Shown: positions 1-7,295 of the stretch, piece after piece
How the letters are laid out: each line of letters starts with the position of its first letter
How positions within the stretch are numbered: position 1 is the first letter of the stretch
Origin: Dehalococcoidia bacterium
Lineage (GTDB): Bacteria > Chloroflexota > Dehalococcoidia > SAR202 > UBA11138
Assembly: GCA_012270625.1 (NCBI GenBank)
Contig: JAAXHZ010000007.1
Coordinates: forward strand, 1 to 10,999
Length of the DNA stretch: 10,999 nucleotides
Reading direction: 5' to 3'
Notes under the pieces: model-generated
What the model was told of the DNA's origin: nothing
What the model saw: the letters and a program-made list of their open reading frames with translations, nothing else
Database searches by the model: none
Program-made: the position numbers and the translations under genes

Positions 1-910
1 AGAAGTCGACTCTTGATCTGGTATAGGTCCCGAGCTTGTTCGAGACCATCGATCCGCCAAGTCTTCTTCGCCTCGTCGCCATCGTCTCAACCGAGAGCTG
101 ATGACGCTCGACAGGTCGAGTAGGGATCAGAACAGTCGCACAAGGGTAGGTCGCTTTGAGGCGCTCATAGCTGGAGCCTATCACCGTCGTCGAGGTCTCG
201 GAGCCCGTGAAGCCTAGAAGGTTCCGAAGCGCTGTAGAGGACCAAGTGAGATCAGTAACAGCTGTCGGATAGGAGACGACCGCAAAACCCTCTTCGTCGA
301 TCAACCATCGAATCGAGTCAGGCCCGCTTAGACTCATGATCGAAGTGTCTCGCGCGCTCAAGTTGTTAGCTGCATTAGCGCCATCAATATCAGTCGCGGT
401 CGTTGTACGAATAGCGACGCGAAGATCTTGATACTCTCCGTCAACTGTCACCGTAAAAGCGCTTCCTACATTCGGAGTAAGCTCGAATGACCAAGGACCA
501 GCGACTCTCCCCCTGATCCAGTTATTCGGCATTGTCGCGACATATTTTGAGCCGACTAGAACCGCGCTCACCGTCGTTGATCCGATTCCTAGATAATCGG
601 TCCCGCTGTCGAGATCGACGTCGAAGGGGTCTCCCGCTCTGATCGCGATCAGATCATCCTCGTCGATTCTAACATTCCAATCTCCAGCGGTCGGAGAGCC
701 CGCCGCTGTCGCATAATGCTCGATCGTGTCGGTGATCGTCTGGCTCGCGCTGTAGCCGTTTAGGAAGTCGACCATATCGGCGTAAATCGTCGAGGCCATC
801 GTGATGTTGATGTTAGTGGTCGAGCGCTGATAGAGCGTTTCTCCAGAGAGGTCTCGAAGGTCGACCGCTGTCATCAGAGCGAAGTTAGGCGCGCTGTCAC
901 TGCTAGGCAT
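1..910 (-). CDS. Putative distal/minor tail protein, 3' end cut by left edge
   Basis: Reading leftward from ATG 908-910 I find 303 sense codons and no stop to base 1, so the protein continues outside the window. It begins MPSSDSAPNFALM. The start directly abuts the tape measure stop (TAA then ATG), with a purine-rich AAGGGGGG a few bases upstream serving as ribosome binding site. The visible part is rich in Ser, Thr, Asp and Gly with alternating beta-like stretches and no membrane segment. Around residues 200-240 there is a WLIDEEGFAVVSYP stretch followed by LRNLLGFTGSE, and around 260-280 a TYPCATVLIPTRPVERHQ stretch. I do not recognise a named family with certainty. Its place directly after the tape measure gene is where distal tail or baseplate-hub proteins are usually encoded, so a minor tail role is inferred from context. 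Coding status is well supported by the long open frame; function is weak. Confidence 0.72.
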   Translation of the reverse strand, partial: MPSSDSAPNFALMTAVDLRDLSGETLYQRSTTNINITMASTIYADMVDFLNGYSASQTITDTIEHYATAAGSPTAGDWNVRIDEDDLIAIRAGDPFDVDLDSGTDYLGIGSTTVSAVLVGSKYVATMPNNWIRGRVAGPWSFELTPNVGSAFTVTVDGEYQDLRVAIRTTTATDIDGANAANNLSARDTSIMSLSGPDSIRWLIDEEGFAVVSYPTAVTDLTWSSTALRNLLGFTGSETSTTVIGSSYERLKATYPCATVLIPTRPVERHQLSVETMATRRRRLGGSMVSNKLGTYTRSRVDF

Positions 911-3046
911 TTAGACCCCCCTTAGACGGACCGCGCCGCGACGCGGAGTGTTGATAGCCTGAACGACGCGGTCAGCGAAGGCCCGCTCCGCCGCCGCCTT
1001 CGTGTCATAAATGACCGCTTGACCCATGTTTACATTAATCGTCACGCCGCCGCGCTCTTCGTCTCGGTCGAAGTCTCTATCTCTGATCGATTGAGCAGCG
1101 CCAGTAGGAGACGCTCCAGCTCCGCCGCCGCCTCCTCCGCTCGCGGAGAGTGCAGAACCAGCGGAACCAGCGGCGACCGCTGCCGCGCCGAAGAAGGCCG
1201 CCGCTTGGAAGTGACCAGCCGCCGCCTTTTGCCCCCCTGGCGTAAAGAGCGCCGCTGTACCCTTAGCGGTCTGCATGATCGCTTCAACTCCAGCTTGCAG
1301 CGCGATCGCCTTTAGAGCTTCACCCACAGCGACGGACACGCTCTCTCCGCTTTGGAGTGCAGCGAGTGAGGCAAAGACCAGACCTTGTCCGAAGTTCTCA
1401 ACCGCTGCGGTCACCTTGTCGAGAGGAGCATTAGCTAACATCTGGAGCGCTTGCGCCTCTTGCCTAGTCAACTCAATCGAGCGTTGGAGAGCGTCGATCC
1501 GTTGCATCTCCGCCGCGCGCCGGTCGGTTTCCTGCTTTTGCTCAAGAGCCATGAGCTCGCGCTCTTTGTTGATCAGAGCGGTCTTTAATTGGATCTCATT
1601 TTCAGCCGCTCTTTTAGCGCTCTGAAAGCGGAGCTCGATCAGTTGACGCTCGCGCTCAAAGCCGTCGGTCTGCATCATGATTAAGGCGCGGCGACGATTC
1701 TGTTCATCTGTGAAAGCTCTATCAGCAGCCGCTTTCTCTGCGGCTGCTTCTTGTGCGCGCGCTGCTTGTCTTTGTGATCTGGCTGCTTTGAAGAGAGCGC
1801 GGCGCTTTGCGTTAAAAGCTTCATCAGCTGCAAGTAGTGCTTGGTTGATCGCTTCTCCGGCAGCTCTAGCCTCTGCATATTGCGTATCAGTGAAAGCTGT
1901 ATCACTAATTTTTTCTGCTGCTTCCGCTGATCTCGATTCTAATATCAGTCTCTTTCTTTCTTCCAATTCTTGACGGAGACGCGCCATTCTTTGAGAGACA
2001 GATCTTTTCTCCGCCCCAAAAGCTTCATCTCTGAATCTGGCCGCCGCAAAAACCATTTTCTCATTAGTTGCGATGAGCTCCTGAGCCGCTTTCTGTTGTT
2101 CCTCTCGGATTTTCGCGAGCGCTGTTTTACCACGCTCCATAAAGGTCTCAAAGAGATCATTCTTTTGACGGAGTAGCCCTATAGCCTTCTCATCAAGGAC
2201 GTTTAGTTTATCTTCAGTTTCAGCTAAAAACTTGTTCGCGTGAAAAAGTTTGATCCGAAGAAGTCTAGTTCTTTCTAAGAAGTATTCTTCAGTGCTCGTC
2301 TCTTCGCGGATCTTCTGGATCTTTGTTTCTATCGAGGCAACTTCCTTGCGGCGCTTTTCGATCATTCGACCGATTCGGCCCTCTCCCTCTCTTGTCTTCT
2401 GATTAAATTCGAGTTGGGCTTTTGCTTGTCGGTTGAGTTCTCTTAGGCGAGTCTTCTCGGCGCCTGTGAGCGCTATTTGTTCCTCTGCGAGCTTCTCTAA
2501 ATCTGCCGTATAATCTGCAGCGGCTGCCCTCATCGCCTCTAGTCTGGTCTCTAGATCTTCTGAGGTGTCGATGTATTCTTTGACAGCCTTAACAACTCCA
2601 TAAACCGCTGTCCCTAAGATCAAGATCGGCCCCATCATGGAGACGAATCCCGCGCCCGCTGATCGGCTTGCGGTTGTCAGAGTCCCAAGACCTTCAGTCA
2701 AAAGGCCGACTGAAGAAACGACGCCTCCAAGGGCTTGCATCATGATATTGGAGCTCGACGATAAAGCTTGGCCGGTCTGGCTGATTTTCCCCCCCGCCGT
2801 TCCGACGTTATCCCCGATCTTCTTAAAAGAGTCTCCAAGCGTGTCGAGCGTCTTTGTTGAAGTAGAAGAAGCGAAGTCGCTCATTGATTCGGTCATCGTA
2901 TCGAATCTCTGGGAGAGACTTTCACCCGCTTCCTTTGCCCGCTGGCCTAAAAGCTCCGCTTGTTTACGGATCTTGTTGAGAGTGGTCTGAACCTCGCCGC
3001 CGCCTTCTAACTCGACTTGTATCTCGACTTTTCCGCCATCAGCCAT
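911..3046 (-). CDS. Tail tape measure protein
   Basis: This 711-residue protein should sit inside the tail tube, set tail length during assembly and be released with DNA during infection. A polar N-terminus is followed by a Gly/Ala/Ile-rich hydrophobic segment at about residues 131-154. Residues about 160-535 are highly charged, helical and coiled-coil-like (many Glu, Arg, Lys, Ala, Gln). Residues about 550-635 are Ala/Gly-rich and hydrophobic, residues 637-642 are a run of glycines, and the C-terminus holds VTINVNMGQAVIYDTKAAAE and ends in NTPRRGAVRLRGV, a tail I associate with phage tape-measure-type proteins. The start is set by GAGGAGG six bases before ATG 3044-3046. The gene overlaps the end of the frameshifted chaperone frame by 8 bp. 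At about 0.15 nm per residue the tail would be near 105 nm (inference). The middle, about 1900-2350, is clearly AT-richer than neighbouring genes. Confidence 0.85.
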   Translation of the reverse strand: MADGGKVEIQVELEGGGEVQTTLNKIRKQAELLGQRAKEAGESLSQRFDTMTESMSDFASSTSTKTLDTLGDSFKKIGDNVGTAGGKISQTGQALSSSSNIMMQALGGVVSSVGLLTEGLGTLTTASRSAGAGFVSMMGPILILGTAVYGVVKAVKEYIDTSEDLETRLEAMRAAAADYTADLEKLAEEQIALTGAEKTRLRELNRQAKAQLEFNQKTREGEGRIGRMIEKRRKEVASIETKIQKIREETSTEEYFLERTRLLRIKLFHANKFLAETEDKLNVLDEKAIGLLRQKNDLFETFMERGKTALAKIREEQQKAAQELIATNEKMVFAAARFRDEAFGAEKRSVSQRMARLRQELEERKRLILESRSAEAAEKISDTAFTDTQYAEARAAGEAINQALLAADEAFNAKRRALFKAARSQRQAARAQEAAAEKAAADRAFTDEQNRRRALIMMQTDGFERERQLIELRFQSAKRAAENEIQLKTALINKERELMALEQKQETDRRAAEMQRIDALQRSIELTRQEAQALQMLANAPLDKVTAAVENFGQGLVFASLAALQSGESVSVAVGEALKAIALQAGVEAIMQTAKGTAALFTPGGQKAAAGHFQAAAFFGAAAVAAGSAGSALSASGGGGGGAGASPTGAAQSIRDRDFDRDEERGGVTINVNMGQAVIYDTKAAAERAFADRVVQAINTPRRGAVRLRGV

Positions 3047-3973
3047 TACTCGCCTCCTCGTGTGCGCGCTGTCGAGCGCGAGCCTTCATCAGCTCGGTTT
3101 GAGTGTGGAGCTCCGTCCATAAATCTATCACCGCACAAGAGGGCTCGCGGTAAAAGTCTCGAAGGCTCCCGAGCCCAGCGCAGTGCGCGCGATAGCTGGA
3201 GACCATCGGAGAGAGTCGGTTCATGTCGGCGATAGGACAGCGCCTGACTCTTTGGTCTCCCCATGACGGGTCGGAGTCTGGCGCGATTCGATAGGCCATG
3301 ACATAGGCGCCGACCTCGTCTCGCTTGAGCCAGGGGAGACCAGCGCGGAAAGCTCCGCCGCAGTTGCCTCGCCGCCTTCTTAGTGTCGGGTCGCCTTTGC
3401 ATTGTTCACAACTCCACGCGCGGGAACCAGCATAGGCGATCCAGACACTGGCTCCCGCTGCTATTTTCCCGCGGGAGGTAAAAGCGAGAGCGCTTGAATA
3501 TGCGCGACGAGCTCCCCCATCAAAACTTGACGATGATGATCCGGACGGATCGAGTCGACGAGCTCCAGCGGGTCACCGTCATGACCTTCGATGGAGACGA
3601 GACCAGCGCGGAGCATCTCCCGATAAACGCGCGACAGATAACGATTGTATTCGCCAAGCGCTCGCCGCTCATCTTCTGGGAGATCATGTTGCCAGCGCGC
3701 GCGCTCCTTCGGGTCGTCTGGTTGCTCCGACCAGAGGATTCTCCCGAGCTCCGATCGAGAATAGGCGCCCGCCTCAACTTCCGCGTCTTCTCTAGCTTGA
3801 GGAGATAGCGCTCGAAGGGTGAAGCGTGTCGCGCCTTCCGTCGAATCGAAGAGGCTCTCGTCGCGCGTCGATAAATAAGAGACCTTAGCCTCTTCAGTCC
3901 CGACGACCGAAGGATCGACGGTGGAGACGACTTCGACAGTTTGATCGGTGCTCGTGGAGAATATGAAGGCCAT
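3039..3973 (-). CDS. Tail assembly chaperone GT fusion made by -1 ribosomal frameshift
   Basis: This is the extended product of the chaperone gene: 170 residues in the 0 frame to AAA at 3464-3466, then a slip back by one base and 141 further residues, ATA 3462-3464 through to TGA 3039-3041, 311 in all. I checked every codon from 3464 to 3300 in the -1 frame and found no stop; it joins the 3039-3299 frame directly. The extension has four cysteines (C189, C192, C205, C246 in the fusion) with SCEQC and NCGG motifs, a possible zinc site, and ends with charged helices. In lambda, gpG and gpGT bind the tape measure protein and recruit tube subunits; the same role is expected here from position between tube and tape measure genes. 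The downstream part has no Shine-Dalgarno at its first Met (3299), which argues against a stand-alone gene. The frame ends 8 bp inside the tape measure gene. Confidence 0.85.
3420..3470 (-). promoter_or_regulatory. Programmed -1 frameshift signal (GGGAAAA plus stem-loop)
   Basis: On the minus strand the heptamer G GGA AAA occupies 3470-3464, with GGA and AAA as 0-frame codons, fitting the X XXY YYZ rule. It differs from the lambda G/T site (GGGAAAG) only in the last base. The 0-frame stop TAG follows immediately. After a 5-nt spacer (TAGCA, 3463-3459) comes GCGGGAGCCAG (3458-3448), a 17-nt loop, and CTGGTTCCCGC (3430-3420). These arms pair over 11 bp with one G-U wobble. Heptamer phase, spacing, strong stem and long open -1 frame all agree. 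Confidence 0.88.
3461..3973 (-). CDS. Tail assembly chaperone G (0-frame product)
   Basis: A 170-residue acidic protein beginning MAFIFSTSTDQTVEVV and ending LLPPAGK before TAG 3461-3463. I place the start at ATG 3971-3973, one base after the tube gene stop. The longer open frame back to 4054 would only re-read the tube gene's 3' end. No clear Shine-Dalgarno is visible, so translation is probably coupled to the tube gene. An N-terminal beta-like part is followed from about residue 50 by charged helices (LRALSPQAREDAE, RYLSRVYREMLRAG, GELVAHIQALSLL). This layout and the C-terminal frameshift site match the lambda gpG type: the short form is made in excess over the frameshifted GT form, and both coat the tape measure protein during tail assembly. 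Sequence similarity alone is weak; the call rests on synteny and the slippery site. Confidence 0.8.
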   Translation of the reverse strand: MAFIFSTSTDQTVEVVSTVDPSVVGTEEAKVSYLSTRDESLFDSTEGATRFTLRALSPQAREDAEVEAGAYSRSELGRILWSEQPDDPKERARWQHDLPEDERRALGEYNRYLSRVYREMLRAGLVSIEGHDGDPLELVDSIRPDHHRQVLMGELVAHIQALSLLPPAGK

Positions 3974-3974
3974 C

Positions 3975-5270
3975 TTAGAGACCAAGCCCGATCCGGAGGG
4001 GAGTCCCTCCCGCGTCGCCGGTTCCCGCATCACCACCGAAGCGAGAAGCCGCATAGTTTAGGTTTTGCTGAACGATCTCGCCGTCGATCACTCGGATCTG
4101 TGGATCGACTGTCAGGTAAGCGCCTGGCACGTTCAGCGCCATCCCCTGACCATCGCCGACTGGACCAGTCCCAACGAGAAGGTCGCGACATACTCCGTTG
4201 ATAAAATCATTGTTGATCGTCGTATTCGGAGAGTCGACGGTAAGCGAGACCTCTACGGTCTGATCACTTACTTCCACGTCGCTCATCCCGATCAGAGAAG
4301 AGCTCTGACCGATCGGAGTGAGAGTGTTAGTGATCGTCGCGCTGAACTCGGAGACGGAGAGAGCGATGCGCCCGTGTTCGTCTCCGTTATCGGTCCCGAT
4401 ATCCGTTCGCGAGGTCGAGGCCGCGTCGGAGAGGAGGACATAGCAGCTCCGAAAATGCGGAGTCGCTCCATCGGTCGTCTGTGGTTCAACCGGTCCAGTC
4501 GCGTTCCCGTGATCGTCCTCAATATGAGCAGCTTGGAAGACGAAGTCACCCATCAAGCGCCCGCCGTCGATCGAGATTGAGAGGCTCTCAAGCTTGCATC
4601 CGAAAGCATAGGAGAGGACGCCGACGCCATCGACGCGGAAGGCGAGGCTGTTCGCGACGGAGCCGCTATTGTCACCCTTGGCCGTGTACCAAGTTTGAAG
4701 AAGACGGACGGTGTCGGATGTGGTGAGATCGCGGGAGAGCGCTGGAGAATAGCCGATGTTCCCCGTCCCGCTTCCGTTCTTGGAGGTGACATGAGCGTAT
4801 TCTGCGCGCCCGTTGATCTCGATCCCGAAGAGGCCGCCGAGCTTGTAGTTCGCGAGAGTGGTCGGGGTGTATTCATTCGTTCCCACCGCAGCGCTCACCG
4901 CGTCGCTCTCCGCGCCTGGGATCGTGGTTGAGAATCCAGCGGAGAGGAGACGACCGAGAGCGGTTCCCGCGTAGTTCGAGCCAGTGCCGAGCGTCGTGAA
5001 GTCGCATCTCACGGTGACGGTTCCGGTGCGGCGCTGTTGCTTGGTTCCGGCGATGTATGTCGTATCAAGCTCCGGAGGGAGACCGTGAGGACCGTCGCGC
5101 GCCTCTGTCCGCTCCGAGACCGGTGGCTCACCAGGGACGACGATGGGATCTCGCTCGCAAGGGATCGAGATAAACGAAAGACCGGAAGCGCTTGGAGCTC
5201 CAGTCGACGAGTCGAGCGACCCGAAAGAGCTCTCGACTGCGACCGAGAGTGAACGATGTGTAACTGCCAT
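3975..5270 (-). CDS. Major tail tube protein
   Basis: A 431-residue protein starting MAVTHRSLSVAVESSFGSLD, with GGAGG seven bases before the ATG and the start overlapping the previous stop (TGATG). It is rich in Thr, Ser, Gly and Asp with repeated beta-strand patterns and no coiled coil or membrane segment, as expected for a tube subunit that stacks in hexameric rings. Motifs typical of tube proteins include a TGTVTVRCDFTTLG strand pair near the first quarter and KLESLSISIDGGRLMGDFVF near the middle, followed by more strands and a Gly-rich C-terminus. Many tube proteins are 150-300 residues, so this one is long; residues after about 300 (SVSEFSATITNTL to the end) may be an added outward-facing domain or an enlarged fold. 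It lies between the putative terminator and chaperone genes, the usual tube position. No sheath gene is adjacent, which favours a non-contractile tail. Confidence 0.75.
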   Translation of the reverse strand: MAVTHRSLSVAVESSFGSLDSSTGAPSASGLSFISIPCERDPIVVPGEPPVSERTEARDGPHGLPPELDTTYIAGTKQQRRTGTVTVRCDFTTLGTGSNYAGTALGRLLSAGFSTTIPGAESDAVSAAVGTNEYTPTTLANYKLGGLFGIEINGRAEYAHVTSKNGSGTGNIGYSPALSRDLTTSDTVRLLQTWYTAKGDNSGSVANSLAFRVDGVGVLSYAFGCKLESLSISIDGGRLMGDFVFQAAHIEDDHGNATGPVEPQTTDGATPHFRSCYVLLSDAASTSRTDIGTDNGDEHGRIALSVSEFSATITNTLTPIGQSSSLIGMSDVEVSDQTVEVSLTVDSPNTTINNDFINGVCRDLLVGTGPVGDGQGMALNVPGAYLTVDPQIRVIDGEIVQQNLNYAASRFGGDAGTGDAGGTPLRIGLGL

Positions 5271-5737
5271 CAGAAGGCCTCCGAGAAGAGAAGGTCGAAC
5301 GGAACAACGAGGAGGAGCGCCGCTGGGTTTCCTGCCTCATCAAGGAGTGGAGTGGTCGTAGCCTCTCCGGTGATCAGTGAGGTGATCCCAGTCGTCCCTA
5401 GACTATACGCGGGATCGCGCAAGGAGTTGATCAGCTGTGAGCTATCCTCTCCGACAATGCGCTCCAGAAGGCCGACGTCTCGCGGGATATCATAGCGGAC
5501 GCGGAGCTCTGCGGTGAGTCGCTTCCTTCCAGTGATTCCCGCTTGCCCATCGTCATGGGGGAAAGTGGTCGTGCGGAGCTCGAAGAGACGGAGCGTATTT
5601 GGTCTGCGATCTGTGAGCAGCTCCATGCCCGAAGCAGGGTCAACACAGACAAAGCCCTGGCTCTCGTCGGTCTTCGGGATGAGCGCCTCGAGGCGATTGA
5701 TGAGGAAAGAGAAAGCGCTCGCGACTCCTTGGCTCAT
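5270..5737 (-). CDS. Putative tail terminator / tail completion protein
   Basis: A 155-residue protein starting MSQGVASAFSFLINRLEALI, with GGAGG six bases before the ATG. Its start overlaps the upstream gene by ATGA and its TGA overlaps the tube ATG. It has an N-terminal helix with a hydrophobic face, then alternating strands (ELRTTTF, TAELRVRYDI) and a second helix (VGLLERIVGEDSSQLINSL), ending in a hydrophobic strand (AALLLVVPFDLLF). This alpha/beta order and size resemble small terminator proteins such as lambda gpU or SPP1 gp17, which cap the tube and join it to the head. Position directly before the tube gene supports this. I do not recognise a specific family motif, so the name is mostly from synteny, size and predicted fold. 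Confidence 0.55.
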   Translation of the reverse strand: MSQGVASAFSFLINRLEALIPKTDESQGFVCVDPASGMELLTDRRPNTLRLFELRTTTFPHDDGQAGITGRKRLTAELRVRYDIPRDVGLLERIVGEDSSQLINSLRDPAYSLGTTGITSLITGEATTTPLLDEAGNPAALLLVVPFDLLFSEAF

Positions 5738-6312
5738 CTTCGGCCTCCGATTGCTCTATTGATCGAGCTGATAAAGCTCTTTTGCTCTGCGTAACCATAG
5801 CCCACAGGAGAGAGCTTCTTGCGCATCCTCGCGGCGATCGCGTTGGTGAGCTTTCTCTGGTCTGAGTTAGAGAGCCCAATGAACGGACGATCTCGGTGAA
5901 CATCATAACCATAAGACTGCACCTTAGAGGAGAGCCCTATCGTGTAGCTCGTCTTCGTCGCGTTGGTCGTGATCAGGTTATTCATGAGCGCGCCGCTTAA
6001 GGTTAGGTCGACCTCGGCAGTCTGGTTCTTTCCGCCTGGCGTATAGCGTCGGCTCTTTCGCTTATATTCTCGATAGCCGCCTTTATAGTAGACCCCCTTC
6101 GGAGTCTCCTCGCCGCCTTTTGGCGGAAGGTTCGCTTGATACGAGATATAGATCGGTCGCTCTGAATACTCCTTAAAAGGTCGGTCGCTCGTGTCCTTAC
6201 CAGCATAGACGCGAGAGCGGACCAGAGCGATCGTGTCGAGCGCTGTGATCTGACTATCTCTCACCGTCCAGAGCTCTGGAATGGTGATCGAGACTTTAAC
6301 CTTGGAGGCCAT
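5734..6312 (-). CDS. Neck / tail-completion protein of gp10-like or Mu gpG-like type
   Basis: A basic 192-residue protein. Residues 37-50 (AGKDTSDRPFKEYS) match the recurrent 'x-G-x-D-x-x-G/R-x-P-F-x-x-Y-S' pattern of phage virion morphogenesis proteins. DLTLSGALM at 102-110 matches the usual 'LxxTGxL' element, and RDRPFIGLS at 140-148 matches the 'xRPFLGLS' pattern that precedes a C-terminal basic helix. These proteins (HK97 gp10-like, Mu gpG-like) act at the head-tail joint or in tail completion. The ATG overlaps the upstream stop (TAATG) and its TGA overlaps the next ATG, so translation is probably coupled; only a weak GAGGG lies upstream. Placement between the connector and terminator genes fits. 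The family-level call is good; the exact role at the neck is inferred. Confidence 0.68.
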   Translation of the reverse strand: MASKVKVSITIPELWTVRDSQITALDTIALVRSRVYAGKDTSDRPFKEYSERPIYISYQANLPPKGGEETPKGVYYKGGYREYKRKSRRYTPGGKNQTAEVDLTLSGALMNNLITTNATKTSYTIGLSSKVQSYGYDVHRDRPFIGLSNSDQRKLTNAIAARMRKKLSPVGYGYAEQKSFISSINRAIGGRR

Positions 6313-7295
6313 TAGTGCTGCATCCCTCGCCAGCGAGGATACTCGATCGCGATGTCCTTCTCTCGCTGTGTAGGCTGGACCGATGGGAGGGAGAAGGTTC
6401 CGCGCGCGTCGGAGACTTTGCCTCCCGCTCTGCGAAGGTTGATCTCGTCGGAGTCGATCACCCCGTCGTCGTCGGTGTCGAGGGTGAGCTGCCTCATCGC
6501 CCTGGTGAAGAGCTCCATCCCTCGATTGCTCATCCGCTCCGCGATATCTAGTTGAGCGGTCATCTCATAGACGCGCGACGCGGAGAGATAGCGGTGAGCC
6601 TCGAGGAAAATGTGAGGATTGAAAATGTCGTCCTCGGTCTGGCTCTCAAGGAGCTCGTCTCTGATATAAAGGGTGAGCTCGTCGAGCGCCGCCGCGATCT
6701 GTTCAGAGAGATCTTGCTGGCGACGCGGGATCATGTCGCCAAGTTGGGGCATCTTCGCGACGAGGTCGGAGTGGGTGAGGCCGGTATCGAATGGTCGACG
6801 GACGACCTCGATCACGTTTCGCGCGAGAAGTGGTCGATCGTTGGGGCTCTCGTCGCTGGTATAAGCGACAGTCCAGTCGATCAGGCCGCGCGTCGCTGTA
6901 TCCGCTGCGGGGATTGTGTACTCATATCCAGCCCAGACGAGAGAGGCGCTCTCGGTGAGTGCTAGACCTCGCGGGAGAAGGTCGGCAAGAATTGCGGTCG
7001 TCCCGTCGATCCGATCAACCGTGACGAGAAAGAGCCCGTCCTCATCGGTGACGAGGAAGGCGCGACCAGACCTGGCGCCGATTCGCCCTGAAGCGTCAGC
7101 GCTGGCGGAGAGGGTGAGAGTCCGCCGATCTCCTCCGAGGGCTGTCACCGTCGCCGAAGAGTGCACCGCTGTCATATCCGAAGCGGCGCGCGTCGTTCCG
7201 TCGGGGAGCGTATAGGCGAGAGTCGGCGTCGCGGCGAGTGGATAAGGCGACTCCCACGAGAAGATATAATCCTTGTTTTGAGCTGCTTTAATCAT
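6312..7295 (-). CDS. Putative head-tail connector/adaptor with an EF-hand-type loop
   Basis: A 327-residue protein starting MIKAAQNKDYIFSWESPYPL, with GGGAG five bases before ATG and an ATGA overlap with the upstream gene. Residues 1-165 are beta-rich and look like a separate N-terminal domain. From about 175 onward it is helical and acidic (DLVAKMPQLGDMIP, DLSEQIAAALDELTLYIRDE, HIFLEAHRYLSASRVYEM), reminiscent of the helical core of phage adaptor proteins that ring the portal. Residues 273-284 read D-T-D-D-D-G-V-I-D-S-D-E, a perfect 12-residue EF-hand/dockerin-type calcium loop with acidic side chains at positions 1, 3, 5, 9 and 12 and Gly at 6. A beta domain joined to an adaptor-like helical domain would explain why it is longer than typical adaptors (about 100-200 aa). 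The connector call is from context and helical pattern; function is not proven by a family motif. Confidence 0.5.
   Translation of the reverse strand: MIKAAQNKDYIFSWESPYPLAATPTLAYTLPDGTTRAASDMTAVHSSATVTALGGDRRTLTLSASADASGRIGARSGRAFLVTDEDGLFLVTVDRIDGTTAILADLLPRGLALTESASLVWAGYEYTIPAADTATRGLIDWTVAYTSDESPNDRPLLARNVIEVVRRPFDTGLTHSDLVAKMPQLGDMIPRRQQDLSEQIAAALDELTLYIRDELLESQTEDDIFNPHIFLEAHRYLSASRVYEMTAQLDIAERMSNRGMELFTRAMRQLTLDTDDDGVIDSDEINLRRAGGKVSDARGTFSLPSVQPTQREKDIAIEYPRWRGMQH

Noticed and set aside
3039..3299. Stand-alone 86-aa gene starting at 3299
   Set aside because: No ribosome binding site at its Met, and the frame stays open upstream to the slippery site, so it is the end of the frameshift product.
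3046..3402. Minus-strand frame of 118 codons ending in TAATG at the tape measure start
   Set aside because: The TAATG overlap is tempting, but the protein is arginine-rich with low-complexity shadow composition. It is not in the -1 frame of the slippery site, whereas the 3039-3299 frame is and is open all the way from 3464.
3974..4054. Longer start for the chaperone gene at 4054
   Set aside because: It would re-read the 3' end of the tube gene in another frame for 27 codons. The ATG at 3973, one base after the tube stop, fits translational coupling.
4065..4580. Plus-strand frame of 171 codons
   Set aside because: Antisense to the tail tube gene, with no Shine-Dalgarno or recognisable motif; a shadow of its biased codons.
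6552..6965. Plus-strand frame of 137 codons
   Set aside because: Antisense to the connector gene, with no supporting start signal or motif.
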